From positions 151,141-215,140 of the forward strand of contig NZ_MBLO01000210.1 in the NCBI RefSeq assembly GCF_001854805.1: a stretch of 64,000 nt of DNA, read 5' to 3'. Under the pieces are notes generated by a model. The model saw only the letters and a list, made by a program, of their open reading frames with translations, ran no database searches and was not told where the DNA came from. Source of the stretch: Pseudofrankia coriaricola (GTDB lineage Bacteria; Actinomycetota; Actinomycetes; Frankiales; Frankiaceae). How positions within the stretch are numbered: the stretch's first letter is position 1; every line of letters starts with the position of its first letter. Positions 17,956 to 27,463 of this stretch are shown here, in pieces. The translations under genes and the position numbers were made by a program.

Positions 17956-19425
17956 TCACGAGCTCAAATACGCGCCGACCGCCGAGCCAGCCAGCGGCGC
18001 CACGGGCGCGGCGGCCGCCAGCAGCGGTGCGAGCGTCGCCAGCGGCGCCGGGCGGGCGAACAGGTAGCCCTGTCCCAGCTCGCAGCCGAGCAGGGCGAGG
18101 TCGGCGCGCTGCGCCCGCCGCTCGATACCCTCCGCGACCACCACGGCGCCCAGCGAGCGCGCGACCGTGATCACCGACCGCCCGAGCCGCGAGGCCCGCC
18201 CCGGGCCGAGCGGGTTCTCGATCAGGCACCGGTCGAGCTTCACGACGTCGACCGGCAGCTCGTGCAGCGCCGCGAGGTTCGTGTGCCCCGCGCCGACGTC
18301 GTCCACCGCGATGCTCGGCCCGAGCGCGCGGATGGCCTCCAGCACCCGCGCGGCGACGGCCAGGTCGGCGATCCGGAACGTCTCGGTGATCTCGACGACG
18401 AGCCGGCGCGGGTCGAGGCCACTGGCGCCGAAGGCTCTGGCGAACACGTCGGGCAACGCGGGGTCGGCGAGCCGCGACGCGGAGACGTTGACATGCAGCC
18501 GGGTCGCCGGGATGCCGCGCGCCGCCGGCAGCACCGCGGCGACCTCGGCACAGGCCCTGCCCAGCACGAGCTCGTCGAGCGTCCCCACCAGGCCCCCGTC
18601 CTCGGCGGCGGCCACGAACGTCAGCGGCGACACCGGGCCGCGCCCCGGTTCGGTCCAGCGCGCCAGCGCCTCCAGCCCGACCACGGCGCCGTCCACGAGC
18701 CGCACTATCGGCTGGTAGTGCACGTCGAAACCAGCCTCGTCCCAGCCGTGGTGGCGCACGGTCACGAGCGCCTCCGCCAGCCGGGCGCCCAGGGTCGCCC
18801 CCGTGACCTTCCCGGCGAGGCCTCCCTCGGCCTGCGCGGCCCGCTTCCCTGCCTGTTTGACGCCCTCGCCCAGGCCGCGGGCCACGGCGAGGCCGGGCGG
18901 GAACGGCCTCGGCAGGGCGACGAGGGCGGCGGCGGCCAGCAGCGGCGCCGCGAGCGCCCCGGCCGCCACCGCCGCCCGCGCGAGCCCCGACGCGGGCGCG
19001 GGGCCCAGCCCCACGCCGACGGCCTGCAGGACGGTCCAGCCCGCGAGCGCCATCGTCAGGCGCCCGAGCCAGCCGCGGTCGGGAGCCGTCGCCCTCCACA
19101 GCGACCAGCCCGCGACTCCGGTCGCGGCGACACCCGCGCCAGCGGCGCCGGCCTCGACGATCGTCACGGCGCCGTCGTCAGTGACGACCCGCGCGAGCCC
19201 GGCGACCAGCGCCGCGAGCAGCGGCACCAGGGAGGCCGGCCGCGCCGGAACCGAGACGGTCGGCGCCGGCCCGGCGGGGCGTCGGGGCGGCGCATGCCGG
19301 CCGGCTGGCATGCCGGTGGCGAGGACTCCGCCCGGGCCCAGCGGGCCGCCGATGCCCAGCGGGCCAGGCGCGCCCAGGGGGCTGCCCGCGGCCGCCGACC
19401 GGCTCACGGCGTCGATGTCTGTCAC
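17956..19425 (-). CDS. Membrane EAL-domain protein (c-di-GMP phosphodiesterase)
   Basis: About 489 aa from GTG 19425 (a GTG at 19515 is an alternative). The N-terminal half is Gly/Pro-rich, then has four hydrophobic segments (around LVPLLAALVAGLARVV, IVEAGAAGAGVAATGVAG, LTMALAGWTVLQAV, AAVAAGALAAPLLAAAAL). The C-terminal EAL domain keeps the metal and catalytic set: VGLEALARW (the EAL), LHVNVSASRL (Asn), VVEITET (Glu), IAVDDVGAGHTNL (Asp-Asp), VDVVKLDR (Lys), VVAEGIE (Glu) and ELGQGYLFARP. No GGDEF domain is present. It therefore looks able to hydrolyse c-di-GMP; the input signal is unknown. Confidence 0.88.
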   Translation of the reverse strand: MTDIDAVSRSAAAGSPLGAPGPLGIGGPLGPGGVLATGMPAGRHAPPRRPAGPAPTVSVPARPASLVPLLAALVAGLARVVTDDGAVTIVEAGAAGAGVAATGVAGWSLWRATAPDRGWLGRLTMALAGWTVLQAVGVGLGPAPASGLARAAVAAGALAAPLLAAAALVALPRPFPPGLAVARGLGEGVKQAGKRAAQAEGGLAGKVTGATLGARLAEALVTVRHHGWDEAGFDVHYQPIVRLVDGAVVGLEALARWTEPGRGPVSPLTFVAAAEDGGLVGTLDELVLGRACAEVAAVLPAARGIPATRLHVNVSASRLADPALPDVFARAFGASGLDPRRLVVEITETFRIADLAVAARVLEAIRALGPSIAVDDVGAGHTNLAALHELPVDVVKLDRCLIENPLGPGRASRLGRSVITVARSLGAVVVAEGIERRAQRADLALLGCELGQGYLFARPAPLATLAPLLAAAAPVAPLAGSAVGAYLSS

Positions 19426-19963
19426 GGCCTGAGCCGCCTCCCTCTCCCGCACCGCGCGGTGCCCGCCGCGCCCGGCCCCGCCACCTGCGCGCGCTCGAGC
19501 CAGGCGCGCCCGCACGGGCGCGCCTCCGAACGGTGTCCCTGGGCCGGGTGCCCGCCGCCTGTCCCAGCCGCGATCCCGCTGAGGACAGGTCAGACCGACG
19601 GACAGTCATGCCAGTCGTGCATCCAACCCGCGCACACTTTGACACGCACCGTATCCGCACTGCGGCGGAACACTGCATCGAGTGGCGAATGAATCACGAC
19701 CAGTCGCCGAAGTGGCGATCAAGTGGGCCATCGCGCGGGCCGCCGGAAGCCGGCGGAGACCGGAGTGGGCAGGCTGGCGGCGGCTGGGGAGCGGATTCGT
19801 GGTGAGGGCCGCCGCGGGTCACCACCGGCGTGTCGCGACACGCCGACGGTCGTGATCCACTTCCGGCCGCCCCCACGGACCCCCGTGAGAGGCGTCCGTG
19901 GGAGGCGCCTCTGGGAGGCGTCCGGCCGCGGGCGCCGGCGTCTTGCTCCGGGCGGTGGGGCGC
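19426..19963. other. Gap with palindromes between EAL gene and transglutaminase gene
   Basis: No gene is supported over ~540 bp. It contains a perfect 20-bp palindrome at 19826-19845 (CGGCGTGTCG and its complement) and a hairpin with CCCACGGAC / GTCCGTGGG arms near 19873-19902. Both lie on the downstream side of the leftward transglutaminase gene and may terminate it. Confidence 0.4.
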
Positions 19964-21055
19964 TCAGCCCTCGCCCAGGTCGATGACGTCGACACGCTGG
20001 CTCGCGGCGAGGACACCCCGGCCGGTGCCTCGGTACGCGCCGGAGGTCGGCATGACGTCGTGGTAGTCCCGGCCGGCCGCGATGGTCACGTACCGGCGGT
20101 CGGCGAGCCGGTTGTGGCATGGGTCGAGCGCCACCGCCACGGCGCCCGCGCCGCCGGGCGCCGCCCAGGCCGCCCGGCCCCGGCCCGGCGTCGACGGGCC
20201 GGGCGGAGGCGGCGCCCAGCCATCGGGCAGGACCACCTCGACCCAGGCGTGTGACTCACCGTCACCGACGAGATGGCCGAGCACATACCGGGCCGGAAGG
20301 CCCGCCGCCCGGCACAACGCGATCATCACGTGCGCCTGGTCCTGGCAGACGCCCGCGCCGCCGGCGACCGCCTGCGCGGCTGTCGTCCCGACGTGGGTCG
20401 TGCCCGGGCGGTACGCGATGTTCTCGAACACCCATGCGCAGCACCGACGCGCGGTGGTCAGCGGATCCGGGCCGGTGAGCCGGCTCGCGACAGCGGTGAG
20501 CGTCTCGTCCGGGGTGGTCAGCGGCGTCGGCGTGTGCAGCCGCCGGCCGGTGAGCGCGGACGCGGGCAGCGCCGGCCAGCCGGCGGACGGGCCGCGTTCG
20601 ACGATCGCCGTGACGTCGAAGTCGAGAACGGTGGGCACCTCGTCGAGGAAGACGGTCGCGGTCCGCGCCCCGTCGGGCCCGCGTTCCCAGCGGACCGACG
20701 CCGCGGCCGCCGAGACGGCCAGCTCCCCGTGCCGGGCGGTCTGGTCGCCGTGGCGGCGCGGCGGCAGCACGACCAGGCGGTGCGCCAGATCACGCGCGGG
20801 GCCGTCGTAGCTGTAGCGAAGCCGCTGGCGGATCCGGTAGGTCACCCGCCCGGCCGCCGCCAGGGCCTCCGCGCCGGCGTCGACCGCGGGTCTGCCCAGC
20901 AGATCACCATCGATGCCCGGCTGGCCGGCGCTCGGCTGGCCGGCGCCCGGGTGCTCGGCCGGCGTGGCGTGGCCGCCGTCCACCGAGGAGCCCTGGGCGG
21001 AAGGGACGACGGGGCGTGGCCGGGACAGCAGGTCCTGCACGGTCAGCGCACCCAT
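19964..21055 (-). CDS. Transglutaminase-like cysteine protease family protein
   Basis: 363 aa from ATG 21055, preceded by GGGGGAGGG. After a ~65-residue low-complexity N-terminus comes the transglutaminase N-terminal domain (YRIRQRLRYSYDGPARD). The papain-like core follows, with Cys in GAGVCQDQAHVMIALCRAAG, His in GESHAWVEVVLP and Asp in ALDPCHN. The complete Cys-His-Asp triad suggests activity. Relatives sit with alpha-E and ATP-grasp proteins in some genomes; none are seen here. Substrate unknown. It diverges from ppk. Confidence 0.88.
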   Translation of the reverse strand: MGALTVQDLLSRPRPVVPSAQGSSVDGGHATPAEHPGAGQPSAGQPGIDGDLLGRPAVDAGAEALAAAGRVTYRIRQRLRYSYDGPARDLAHRLVVLPPRRHGDQTARHGELAVSAAAASVRWERGPDGARTATVFLDEVPTVLDFDVTAIVERGPSAGWPALPASALTGRRLHTPTPLTTPDETLTAVASRLTGPDPLTTARRCCAWVFENIAYRPGTTHVGTTAAQAVAGGAGVCQDQAHVMIALCRAAGLPARYVLGHLVGDGESHAWVEVVLPDGWAPPPPGPSTPGRGRAAWAAPGGAGAVAVALDPCHNRLADRRYVTIAAGRDYHDVMPTSGAYRGTGRGVLAASQRVDVIDLGEG

Positions 21056-21548
21056 CCCTCCCCCGCCGGGCCCAGACGCGGCGACACCCAACTACCGCCC
21101 GGCTGCCTCCGCCCGCCTCGTCGGCCGGCGAGCCGGATCGACGCTTCGGCTCTCCCAGGCCCGGCCGTCGCACCCACGCTAGGGGAATACCGGCGGGCGT
21201 CCGGCCTCGGGGCCAGCGCACAGGTGGCCGACGGCGTCTCCCGTGGACCGCGGCGGCCCGGAGACCCTCGCTGACGGACGTGCCGCCGCCAGCGCGAGCG
21301 GCCACCCGCCCGCCGCTCTCGCCCCGGGAGGGCGACACTCGTCAGCCTGCAGAGTGAGTCGTTTGGTAACCCGCTCGCAACCGATGGTCCGCCCAAAGTG
21401 TTTCCCGCTCATTAACAGACGTGATCCGGAACAGACGTCATCCGGACAGCGAGCGCCGTACGCACCACGGCGGGCGCGCCGAGTGACGACCGATGCAGGA
21501 CATCGGGATCGGCTGCCGAGTTCACCTCGGGCTGGCACCATCGCTGGC
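21056..21548. other. Divergent promoter region, transglutaminase / ppk
   Basis: No gene is seen in 493 bp. A single GTTCACC at 21520-21526 resembles half of a Streptomyces PHO box, but I find no second copy at the expected 11-bp spacing. Direct repeats AACAGACGTGATCCGGA / AACAGACGTCATCCGGA lie at about 21414 and 21431. Confidence 0.35.
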
Positions 21549-23813
21549 ATGGCTGAGCTGGTGGTGACGAGGTCCGGTACCCAGTCTGAGCAGGGTTCAG
21601 ATCAGCAGCGGCGCAAGCCCCGCAGTGGCCTGCTTGAGCCGCTGGAGGCGCCCAGGCCCCCGCTGCCCTCCGACCTCCCGGATGACCGGTTCATCAACCG
21701 TGAGACGTCCTGGCTGGACTTCAACGCGCGTGTGCTGGCGCTCGCGGAGGATGTGAGCACTCCGCTGCTGGAGCGGGCCAAGTTCCTCGCGATCTTCGCG
21801 AGCAACCTGGACGAGTTCTACATGGTCCGGGTTGCCGGGCTGATGCGGCGGGAGGCGACCGGGCTCACCGTCCGCTCCGCCGACGGGCTGACCCCCCGGG
21901 CGCAGCTGGACCTGATCAGCGGCAAGACCGCCCAGCTCACCGACCGCGCGATCCGCTGCTTCACCGACGAGGTGCTGCCCTCGCTGGTACACGCGGGCAT
22001 CAGCATCCGGTTCTGGCACCAGCTGACCACCAAGCAGCAGCAGCGCCTGCACGAGTTCTTCCACGACCAGATCTTCCCGGTGCTCACCCCGCTCGCCGTC
22101 GACCCCGCGCACCCGTTCCCGTACATCAGCGGCCTGTCGCTCAACCTCGCGGTGACGGTGCGGGACCCGGGCGACGAGGCCGAGCGCTTCGCCCGCGTCA
22201 AGGTGCCGCAGAACGTTCCCCGGCTGATCCGGGTGGACCTCTCCCCCGAGGACGCCGCCGGCGACGAGACGGCCGGCCTGGACGGCGCGGGCAACGGTGT
22301 CGAGGGCGGCGCAGGCGAGCCGGAGCCCGACCGCTACGCGTGCTTCGTGCCGTTGGAGGAGGTGATCGCCGCCCATCTGTCCCAGCTGTTCCCGGGCATG
22401 GAGGTGGTCGACTCCCACATGTTCCGGGTGACCCGCAACGCCGACCTCGAGGTCGAGGAGGACGAGGCGGAGGACCTGCTGCAGGCGTTGGAGCGCGAGC
22501 TCGCCCGCCGCCGCTTCGGCCCGGCGGTGCGGCTCGAGGTGGACGCGGACATCGACGACGGCCTGCTGAAGATGCTCTGCCGCGAGCTGGAGGTCCTGCG
22601 CCGTGACGTGCACCTGGTGCACGGCCTGCTCGACCTGTCCGTGCTGTGGGCGCTGTTCGACCTCGACCGGCCGGAGCTGAAGTTCCCGCCGCGGGTCCCG
22701 GTGACCCACCCGAGCCTGGTCACCGAGGCGGGCGAGGCTGCGGACTTCTTCACGGTGCTGCGCGAGCGCGACGTGCTCGTCCACCACCCGTACGACTCGT
22801 TCACCACCTCCGTCCAGCGCTTCATCGAGCAGGCCGCGGCTGACCCGCGGGTGCTGGCGATCAAGCAGACGCTGTACCGGACCTCCGGCGACTCCCCGAT
22901 CGTGGACGCGCTGATCGCGGCGGCCGAGGCGGGCAAGCAGGTGGTCGTGCTCGTCGAGATCAAGGCGAGGTTCGACGAGACCGCCAACATCCGGTGGGCA
23001 CGTGAGCTGGAGCGTGCGGGCTGCCACGTCGTCTACGGCCTGATCGGGCTGAAGACGCACACCAAGACCTGCCTGGTCGTCCGCCAGGAGGAGGACGGGC
23101 TACGCCGCTACTGCCACGTCGGCACCGGCAACTACAACCCGAAGACGGCCAGGCTCTACGAGGACCTGGGCCTGCTGACGGCGGACGAAGAGGTCGGCGC
23201 GGACCTGACCGACCTGTTCAACGTGCTCACCGGCTACAGCCGCCAGACGGTGTACCGGTCGCTGCTGGTCGCCCCCGAGCGCATGCGCGACGGCATCATC
23301 GAACGGATCGAGCGGGAGGCGGCCGCGGCCAGGGCCGGCGAGCCCTCCGGGGTCCGGATCAAGGTGAACAGCCTCGTCGACGAACAGATCATTGACGCTC
23401 TCTACCGGGCATCCCGGGATGGCGTGCCGGTACGTTGCCTGGTGCGCGGCATCTGCGCGCTGCGTCCCGGAGTGCCCGGCCTGTCAGAGACCGTGCTGGT
23501 GCGCTCGGTCCTCGGCCGCTACCTCGAGCACAGCCGGGTCCTCGACTTCACCTCGCTGGACGAGGTCTGGATCGGCAGCGCGGACATGATGCACCGCAAC
23601 CTGGACCGCCGGGTCGAGGCGTTGGTCCGGGTGACACAGGCCGACAACCGGAGGGCCCTGCGCCGGATGCTCGACTACGCGTTCTCGCCCGACGTGTCCG
23701 TCTGGGACCTCGCGCAGGACGGCCGCTGGGAGCGCCGCGTCACCGGGCCCCAGGAGAACCGTCTCTCGGACTACCAGGCCGATCTCGCCGCCTGGGCACT
23801 GCGCCGCGCCTGA
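21549..23813 (+). CDS. ppk: Polyphosphate kinase 1
   Basis: Reversibly makes polyphosphate from ATP. 754 aa from ATG 21549. Domain order: N-terminal ([20 protein letters not shown]), head with [13 protein letters not shown], then two phospholipase D-like catalytic domains. The autophosphorylated histidine is in [13 protein letters not shown], and the second HKD-like site in [17 protein letters not shown]. An acidic/Gly insert at about residues 238-260 is not typical. It probably acts at the membrane in phosphate storage and stress. Monocistronic. Confidence 0.97.
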   Translation: MAELVVTRSGTQSEQGSDQQRRKPRSGLLEPLEAPRPPLPSDLPDDRFINRETSWLDFNARVLALAEDVSTPLLERAKFLAIFASNLDEFYMVRVAGLMRREATGLTVRSADGLTPRAQLDLISGKTAQLTDRAIRCFTDEVLPSLVHAGISIRFWHQLTTKQQQRLHEFFHDQIFPVLTPLAVDPAHPFPYISGLSLNLAVTVRDPGDEAERFARVKVPQNVPRLIRVDLSPEDAAGDETAGLDGAGNGVEGGAGEPEPDRYACFVPLEEVIAAHLSQLFPGMEVVDSHMFRVTRNADLEVEEDEAEDLLQALERELARRRFGPAVRLEVDADIDDGLLKMLCRELEVLRRDVHLVHGLLDLSVLWALFDLDRPELKFPPRVPVTHPSLVTEAGEAADFFTVLRERDVLVHHPYDSFTTSVQRFIEQAAADPRVLAIKQTLYRTSGDSPIVDALIAAAEAGKQVVVLVEIKARFDETANIRWARELERAGCHVVYGLIGLKTHTKTCLVVRQEEDGLRRYCHVGTGNYNPKTARLYEDLGLLTADEEVGADLTDLFNVLTGYSRQTVYRSLLVAPERMRDGIIERIEREAAAARAGEPSGVRIKVNSLVDEQIIDALYRASRDGVPVRCLVRGICALRPGVPGLSETVLVRSVLGRYLEHSRVLDFTSLDEVWIGSADMMHRNLDRRVEALVRVTQADNRRALRRMLDYAFSPDVSVWDLAQDGRWERRVTGPQENRLSDYQADLAAWALRRA

Positions 23814-23841
23814 GCCGGGACGGAGACCCCTCGGCGCGGCG

Positions 23842-23889
23842 CGGCCCGCCGTTTTCGCCGCCTTTCCGGAGGTGAAACACGGCGGGCCG
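23842..23889. terminator. Hairpin downstream of ppk
   Basis: 11-bp arms CGGCCCGCCGT / ACGGCGGGCCG enclosing 26 bases, starting 28 bp after the ppk stop, in the convergent ppk/hup gap. Confidence 0.5.
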
Positions 23890-23913
23890 ACGCGGCCCGC
23901 TCGGGCTAGGAGC

Positions 23914-24025
23914 TAGCCGAAGTCGCTCCCCCCGGAAGACCGGCTGGCGCCGGTCTTCCGGGGACCCCTGCGGCGATGATGGCGAAGCCTCGCGTGGCCG
24001 GAGGCCGTCAGACGCGGCCTAGTCG
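23914..24025 (-). repeat. 112-bp repeat family 3, copy at the hup stop
   Basis: Nearly identical to 39122-39233. It contains a terminator-like hairpin (CCGGAAGACCGGC / GCCGGTCTTCCGG), then GGGGACCCCTGCGGCG, and ends on the hup stop codon and last Asp codon (GACTAGGCC on the coding strand). The hairpin differs from the other copy by a compensated base pair. Confidence 0.85.
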
Positions 24026-24300
24026 TTGGACGAGACGCTGGACTTGAAGTCCGAGCCCGGGCGGAACTTCGGCACCACCGACGCGGGGACGTGAACCGGT
24101 TCGCCGGTCGCGGGGTTGCGTCCGGTCCGCTCGGCACGCTCCACCCGCTCGAAGACCCCGAAGCCGGTGATCGTCACCTTCTCGCCGGCGGAGACGGCCT
24201 CCTGGATCGCGTGGAACACCGCGTCGACGGCCTTGGTCGCGTTCGACCGGCCGCCTTCGATCTGCTGAGCAATGCGGTCAACCAACTGGGACTTGTTCAC
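24019..24300 (-). CDS. hup: HU-type nucleoid protein
   Basis: DNA-bending histone-like protein, 93 aa. NKSQLVDRIAQQIEGG at the N-terminus, ITGFGVFE, then the DNA-arm motif GRNPATGEPVHVPAS and FRPG. This is the short form without the Lys/Ala-rich tail found in HupB of mycobacteria. GTG start at 24300 with GGAGG upstream. Monocistronic, next to leuD as in Streptomyces. Confidence 0.96.
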   Translation of the reverse strand: MNKSQLVDRIAQQIEGGRSNATKAVDAVFHAIQEAVSAGEKVTITGFGVFERVERAERTGRNPATGEPVHVPASVVPKFRPGSDFKSSVSSND

Positions 24301-24365
24301 AACAACCTCCGGACACCCCCCGCGGGTGCGGGGTGGGGAGCAGATCGGGCATCACACTGCGCTGC

Positions 24366-24394
24366 ACCGTAGGCATCTCTACTGTCGAGGGCAA
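24366..24394 (-). promoter_or_regulatory. Candidate sigma70-type promoter for hup
   Basis: On the minus strand TTGCCC, 17 bp, TACGGT. The -10 matches TAnnnT and lies 66 bp upstream of the hup GTG. Assigned by eye only. Confidence 0.4.
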
Positions 24395-24745
24395 TTCCCA
24401 GAAGCGTGTCGCGTCACACAAACCCGCACGTCAGCGGGTTCGAGACAATCGGCGACCGGATCACTCTCTTCTGTTGCGGCGCACAGTCGAACACGATCAG
24501 CACAATCAACCCGCCGATTTTCGAGCCGTTTCAGACGTTCTGTTACCGTTTGGTCGCCCGCCGCCGCGACCGACGCGGCCCCGTTCATCCCTGAGCGCGC
24601 AGCGCGAGGCATTGGCGGCGGGGTCAGCGTCACTGCCCACCCTGTCCGCGGCCCGACACCCGGATCGCCAGTTCCTTCGGCGCGCTCGGCCAGAACGGCA
24701 CCGCCGGGCCAGAAACCCCGCCTTACCGGGAGCCCTTCCCGAGAC
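24395..24745. other. Gap with no gene seen, AT-richer
   Basis: The stretch at 24400-24560 is visibly less GC-rich than its surroundings. I find no gene, RNA or repeat that I can support. It may hold hup regulatory sites. Confidence 0.3.
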
Positions 24746-24786
24746 GGCCTGGTCCCCACCGCCCACCGGGCGGCGGGGACCAGGCC
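24746..24786. terminator. Long hairpin downstream of leuD
   Basis: Arms GGCCTGGTCCCC-x-CCGCCC and GGGCGG-x-GGGGACCAGGCC, loop ACC, with one mismatch. It lies 54 bp past the leuD stop on the outgoing side. Confidence 0.75.
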
Positions 24787-24839
24787 TCCGCTTCCCCGCC
24801 GATCCGACGGGGACCCCTCGCGCCACTCGACGCGGAGGA

Positions 24840-25433
24840 TCAGGCCGACGCCGTGGTGGGAAGCCAGGACGGGCGGGTCTGCTCGAAGGCTGTGATGGCA
24901 TCGGCGTGGCGGAGGGTGAGGCCGACGTCGTCAAGGCCCTCCATGAGGCGCCAACGGGTGAAATCGTCCAGCTCGAACGGCGCGACGATGCCCGCGCCGC
25001 GGACCTCGCGGGCCCCGAGGTCGACGGTGATCTCCGTCGCCGGGTCATCCTCGACGGCCAGGAGCAGCGCGTCGACGGTCTCGGCCGGCAGGACGACCGT
25101 CAGCAGGCCGTTGCCCAGCGAGTTGCCACGGAAGATGTCGGCGAACTTCGGCGCGATCACGGCGCGGAAGCCATGGTCCTGCAGCGCCCAGACGGCGTGC
25201 TCACGGGAGGAGCCGGAGCCGAAGTTCGGCCCGGCCAGCAGGATCGTGGCGCCGGCGTAGGCCTGGTTGTTGAGCACGAACGACGGGTCGGTCCGCCACT
25301 CGGAGAACAGGCCCGCGCCGAAACCGGTCCGCTCGATGCGCTTGAGCCAGTCGCTGGGGATGATCTGATCGGTGTCGACGTCGCTGCGCCGCAGCGGCAC
25401 CGCCCGGCCGGTGTGCGTGGTGAACGCCTCCAT
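24840..25433 (-). CDS. leuD: 3-isopropylmalate dehydratase small subunit
   Basis: With LeuC isomerises isopropylmalate (leucine) and, via CimA, citramalate (isoleucine). 197 aa. Signature residues: DVDTDQIIPSDWLKRI near the N-terminus, GPNFGSGSSREHAVWAL, and FADIFRGNSLGNGLL. ATG 25433 with GGGAGAG upstream. Normally a few bases from leuC, but here 412 bp separate them, filled by a dispersed repeat. Confidence 0.97.
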   Translation of the reverse strand: MEAFTTHTGRAVPLRRSDVDTDQIIPSDWLKRIERTGFGAGLFSEWRTDPSFVLNNQAYAGATILLAGPNFGSGSSREHAVWALQDHGFRAVIAPKFADIFRGNSLGNGLLTVVLPAETVDALLLAVEDDPATEITVDLGAREVRGAGIVAPFELDDFTRWRLMEGLDDVGLTLRHADAITAFEQTRPSWLPTTASA

Positions 25434-25489
25434 CGGGCGCTCTCCCTTCCTGACGAGGTCTGAGAAGTTGTTCAGGTCGTGACGTTCAG

Positions 25490-25840
25490 CGGCACGTAAG
25501 CGAGCTGGCCCGGAGGCGCGCCTCGCGGAGGCCCGGCCCACGCGCGAGGCGAAGGGCTCCCGGACAGGACCCGCTGTGGCCTGGTGACGTGCAGTGGTGG
25601 GTGACCCCGCGGCGCGGAGGCGCACCTCGCGGAGGCCCAGCCCACGAGCGAAGCGACGTGGGTTGGGCCGCAGCGAGGTCGCCGGAGCGCCCGTGAGCGG
25701 AGGAGGCGGACCTCCCAGATTGGCTCCGCAAGCTCCGCCAATCCGGCAGGAACCCCGTCGCGCGGAGGTCCCTCGGGAGCGAAGCGAGTGAGGGGCCGGA
25801 GCGCGGTGCCCGGACGGAGCGAACCAGAGACACAGCGAAC
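25490..25840 (-). repeat. Dispersed repeat family 1, long copy inside leuCD
   Basis: Read on the minus strand it runs GGTTCGCTCCGTCC, CGCTCCGGCCCC, TCGCTTCGCTCCC, GGGACCTCCGCG, GGGGTTCCTGCCGG, hairpin ATTGGC...GCCAAT (25719-25742), CTGGGAGGTCCGCC, CTCCGCTCACGGGCGC, GCGACCTCGCTGCGGCCCAA. The 48020-48230 copy matches block for block but lacks the hairpin core. It begins just after the leuC stop. Confidence 0.85.
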
Positions 25841-25845
25841 CAATG

Positions 25846-27267
25846 TCACAGGTCGGCGGGAGCGGCGAACCGGCCGGTGACGGCGGTCGCGGCGGCGACC
25901 TCGGGCGAGACCAGGTGGGTCCGGCCGCCCTGGCCCTGCCGGCCCTCGAAGTTGCGGTTCGAGGTCGACGCGCTGCGCTCCCCCGGCTTAAGCGTGTCCG
26001 GGTTCATCCCGAGGCACATGGAGCAGCCCGCGCTGCGCCACTCGGCTCCGGAGGCGCGGAACACCTCGTCCAGGCCCTCGGCCTCGGCGTCCGCCTTGAC
26101 CTGCATCGAGCCGGGGACGACAAGCACTCGCAGGCCGGCGGCGACCTTGCGGCCGCGCAGGATGTCGGCGGCGGCCCGCAGGTCGGAAAGCCGACCATTC
26201 GTGCATGAGCCGATGAACACCGTGTCGACGGCGATCTCGCGCAGCGGGGTGCCGGCGGTGAGGCCCATGTAGGCCAGCGCGCGCTCAGCGGCCGCCCGGG
26301 CGCCAGGGTCGGCGAACGAGGCCGGGTCCGGCACGGAGGCATCCAGCGGGACGCCCTGGCCGGGGTTGGTTCCCCAGGTGACGAACGGCGTGAGCGTGCT
26401 CGCGTCGATGACCACCTCCCGGTCGAACACCGCGTCCTCGTCGGTCGCCAGCGTCTTCCAGTAGGCGACCGCCGCGTCCCAGTCTGTGTCTCGGCCGTGC
26501 TCCGCCGCGGAGCCCTTCGGCGCGTGGGGGCGGCCCTTCAGGAACTCGAACGTCGTCTCGTCGGGAGCGATCATGCCCGCGCGGGCGCCCGCCTCGATCG
26601 ACATGTTGCAGACCGTCATCCGGCCTTCCATCGACAGCGACCGGACCGCCTCGCCCCGGTACTCCAGGACGTAGCCCTGCCCGCCGCCGGTGCCGATCTC
26701 GGCGATGATCGCCAGGATCAGGTCCTTGGCGGTGACGCCCTCGGGCAGCGCGCCGTCGACCGTGATCGCCATGGTCTTCGGGCGGCCCTGCGGCAGCGTC
26801 TGGGTGGCCAGCACGTGCTCCACCTGGCTCGTGCCGATGCCGAACGCGAGCGCCCCGAACGCGCCGTGGGTGGCGGTGTGGCTGTCGCCGCAGACGACCG
26901 TCATGCCCGGCTGGGTCAGGCCCAGCTGGGGGCCGACGACGTGCACGATGCCCTGGCCGGGGTCGTTCATCGGGTGCAGCCGGACGCCGAAGTCGGCGGC
27001 GTTCTTGCGCAGCGCCTCGACCTGGGCGCGGGAGACCGGGTCCGCGATCGGCAGCAGCGTGTCGGTGGTCGGGACGTTGTGGTCCTCGGTCGCGATGGTC
27101 AGGTCCGGCCGGCGGACGGGCCGGCCGGCGAGCCGCAGCGCCTCGAACGCCTGCGGCGAGGTGACCTCATGCACAAGATGCAGGTCGATGTACAGCAGAT
27201 CGGGCTCACCGTCGGCACGTCGCACGACGTGCGCGTCCCAGACCTTCTCCGCGAGTGTGCGCCCCAT
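25846..27267 (-). CDS. leuC: 3-isopropylmalate dehydratase large subunit
   Basis: Aconitase-family [4Fe-4S] subunit. 473 aa. [15 protein letters not shown] start, [36 protein letters not shown], cluster cysteines in FIGSCTNGR and in GCSMCLGMN, and NRNFEGRQG near the C-terminus. ATG 27267 with AAGGAG. Divergent from the ndgR-type gene, with tandem repeats in between that suggest shared control. Confidence 0.98.
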   Translation of the reverse strand: MGRTLAEKVWDAHVVRRADGEPDLLYIDLHLVHEVTSPQAFEALRLAGRPVRRPDLTIATEDHNVPTTDTLLPIADPVSRAQVEALRKNAADFGVRLHPMNDPGQGIVHVVGPQLGLTQPGMTVVCGDSHTATHGAFGALAFGIGTSQVEHVLATQTLPQGRPKTMAITVDGALPEGVTAKDLILAIIAEIGTGGGQGYVLEYRGEAVRSLSMEGRMTVCNMSIEAGARAGMIAPDETTFEFLKGRPHAPKGSAAEHGRDTDWDAAVAYWKTLATDEDAVFDREVVIDASTLTPFVTWGTNPGQGVPLDASVPDPASFADPGARAAAERALAYMGLTAGTPLREIAVDTVFIGSCTNGRLSDLRAAADILRGRKVAAGLRVLVVPGSMQVKADAEAEGLDEVFRASGAEWRSAGCSMCLGMNPDTLKPGERSASTSNRNFEGRQGQGGRTHLVSPEVAAATAVTGRFAAPADL

Positions 27268-27290
27268 TGGCCCACTCCTTCTCTGACAAT

Positions 27291-27322
27291 GTCGCAGTGC
27301 TGTGTCGTCGCAGTGCTGTGTC
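27291..27322. repeat. Perfect 16-bp tandem duplication in the leuC leader
   Basis: GTCGCAGTGCTGTGTC occurs twice head to tail, 24 bp upstream of the leuC ATG. It may be a regulator site or promoter-region duplication. Confidence 0.8.
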
Positions 27323-27375
27323 CCGCCGCCGGCCAGCCCAGCCGTCTCGCCCTGAGACGGCACCCTCGGCGCTTC

Positions 27376-27431
27376 CGTTCGAAAGTCACCGTTCGAAAGT
27401 CACCGTTCGAAAGTGGCCGTTCGAGGGTCGC
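27376..27431. promoter_or_regulatory. Four tandem 14-bp repeats, candidate operator array
   Basis: Units CGTTCGAAAGTCAC, CGTTCGAAAGTCAC, CGTTCGAAAGTGGC and CGTTCGAGGGTCGC lie head to tail. Each contains TTCGAA or a near match. The array ends 32 bp before the IclR-type regulator's ATG, between it and leuC. NdgR-type regulators are known to control leuCD, so binding here is a reasonable inference. Confidence 0.6.
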
Positions 27432-27463
27432 CGTCTCAGCGATTGGGATGGCAGTATCAACGT

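Noticed and set aside
17027..19099. 690-codon open frame overlapping fbiD and the EAL gene
   Set aside because: Runs antisense to one real gene and out of frame with the other, low-complexity, no domain.
21520..21526. PHO-box-like GTTCACC upstream of ppk
   Set aside because: Only one half site is visible; no second GTTCACC-like unit at 11-bp spacing.
24406..24594. 62-codon frame in the hup-leuD gap
   Set aside because: No ribosome site or protein-like pattern; the AT-richer stretch is better read as regulatory DNA.
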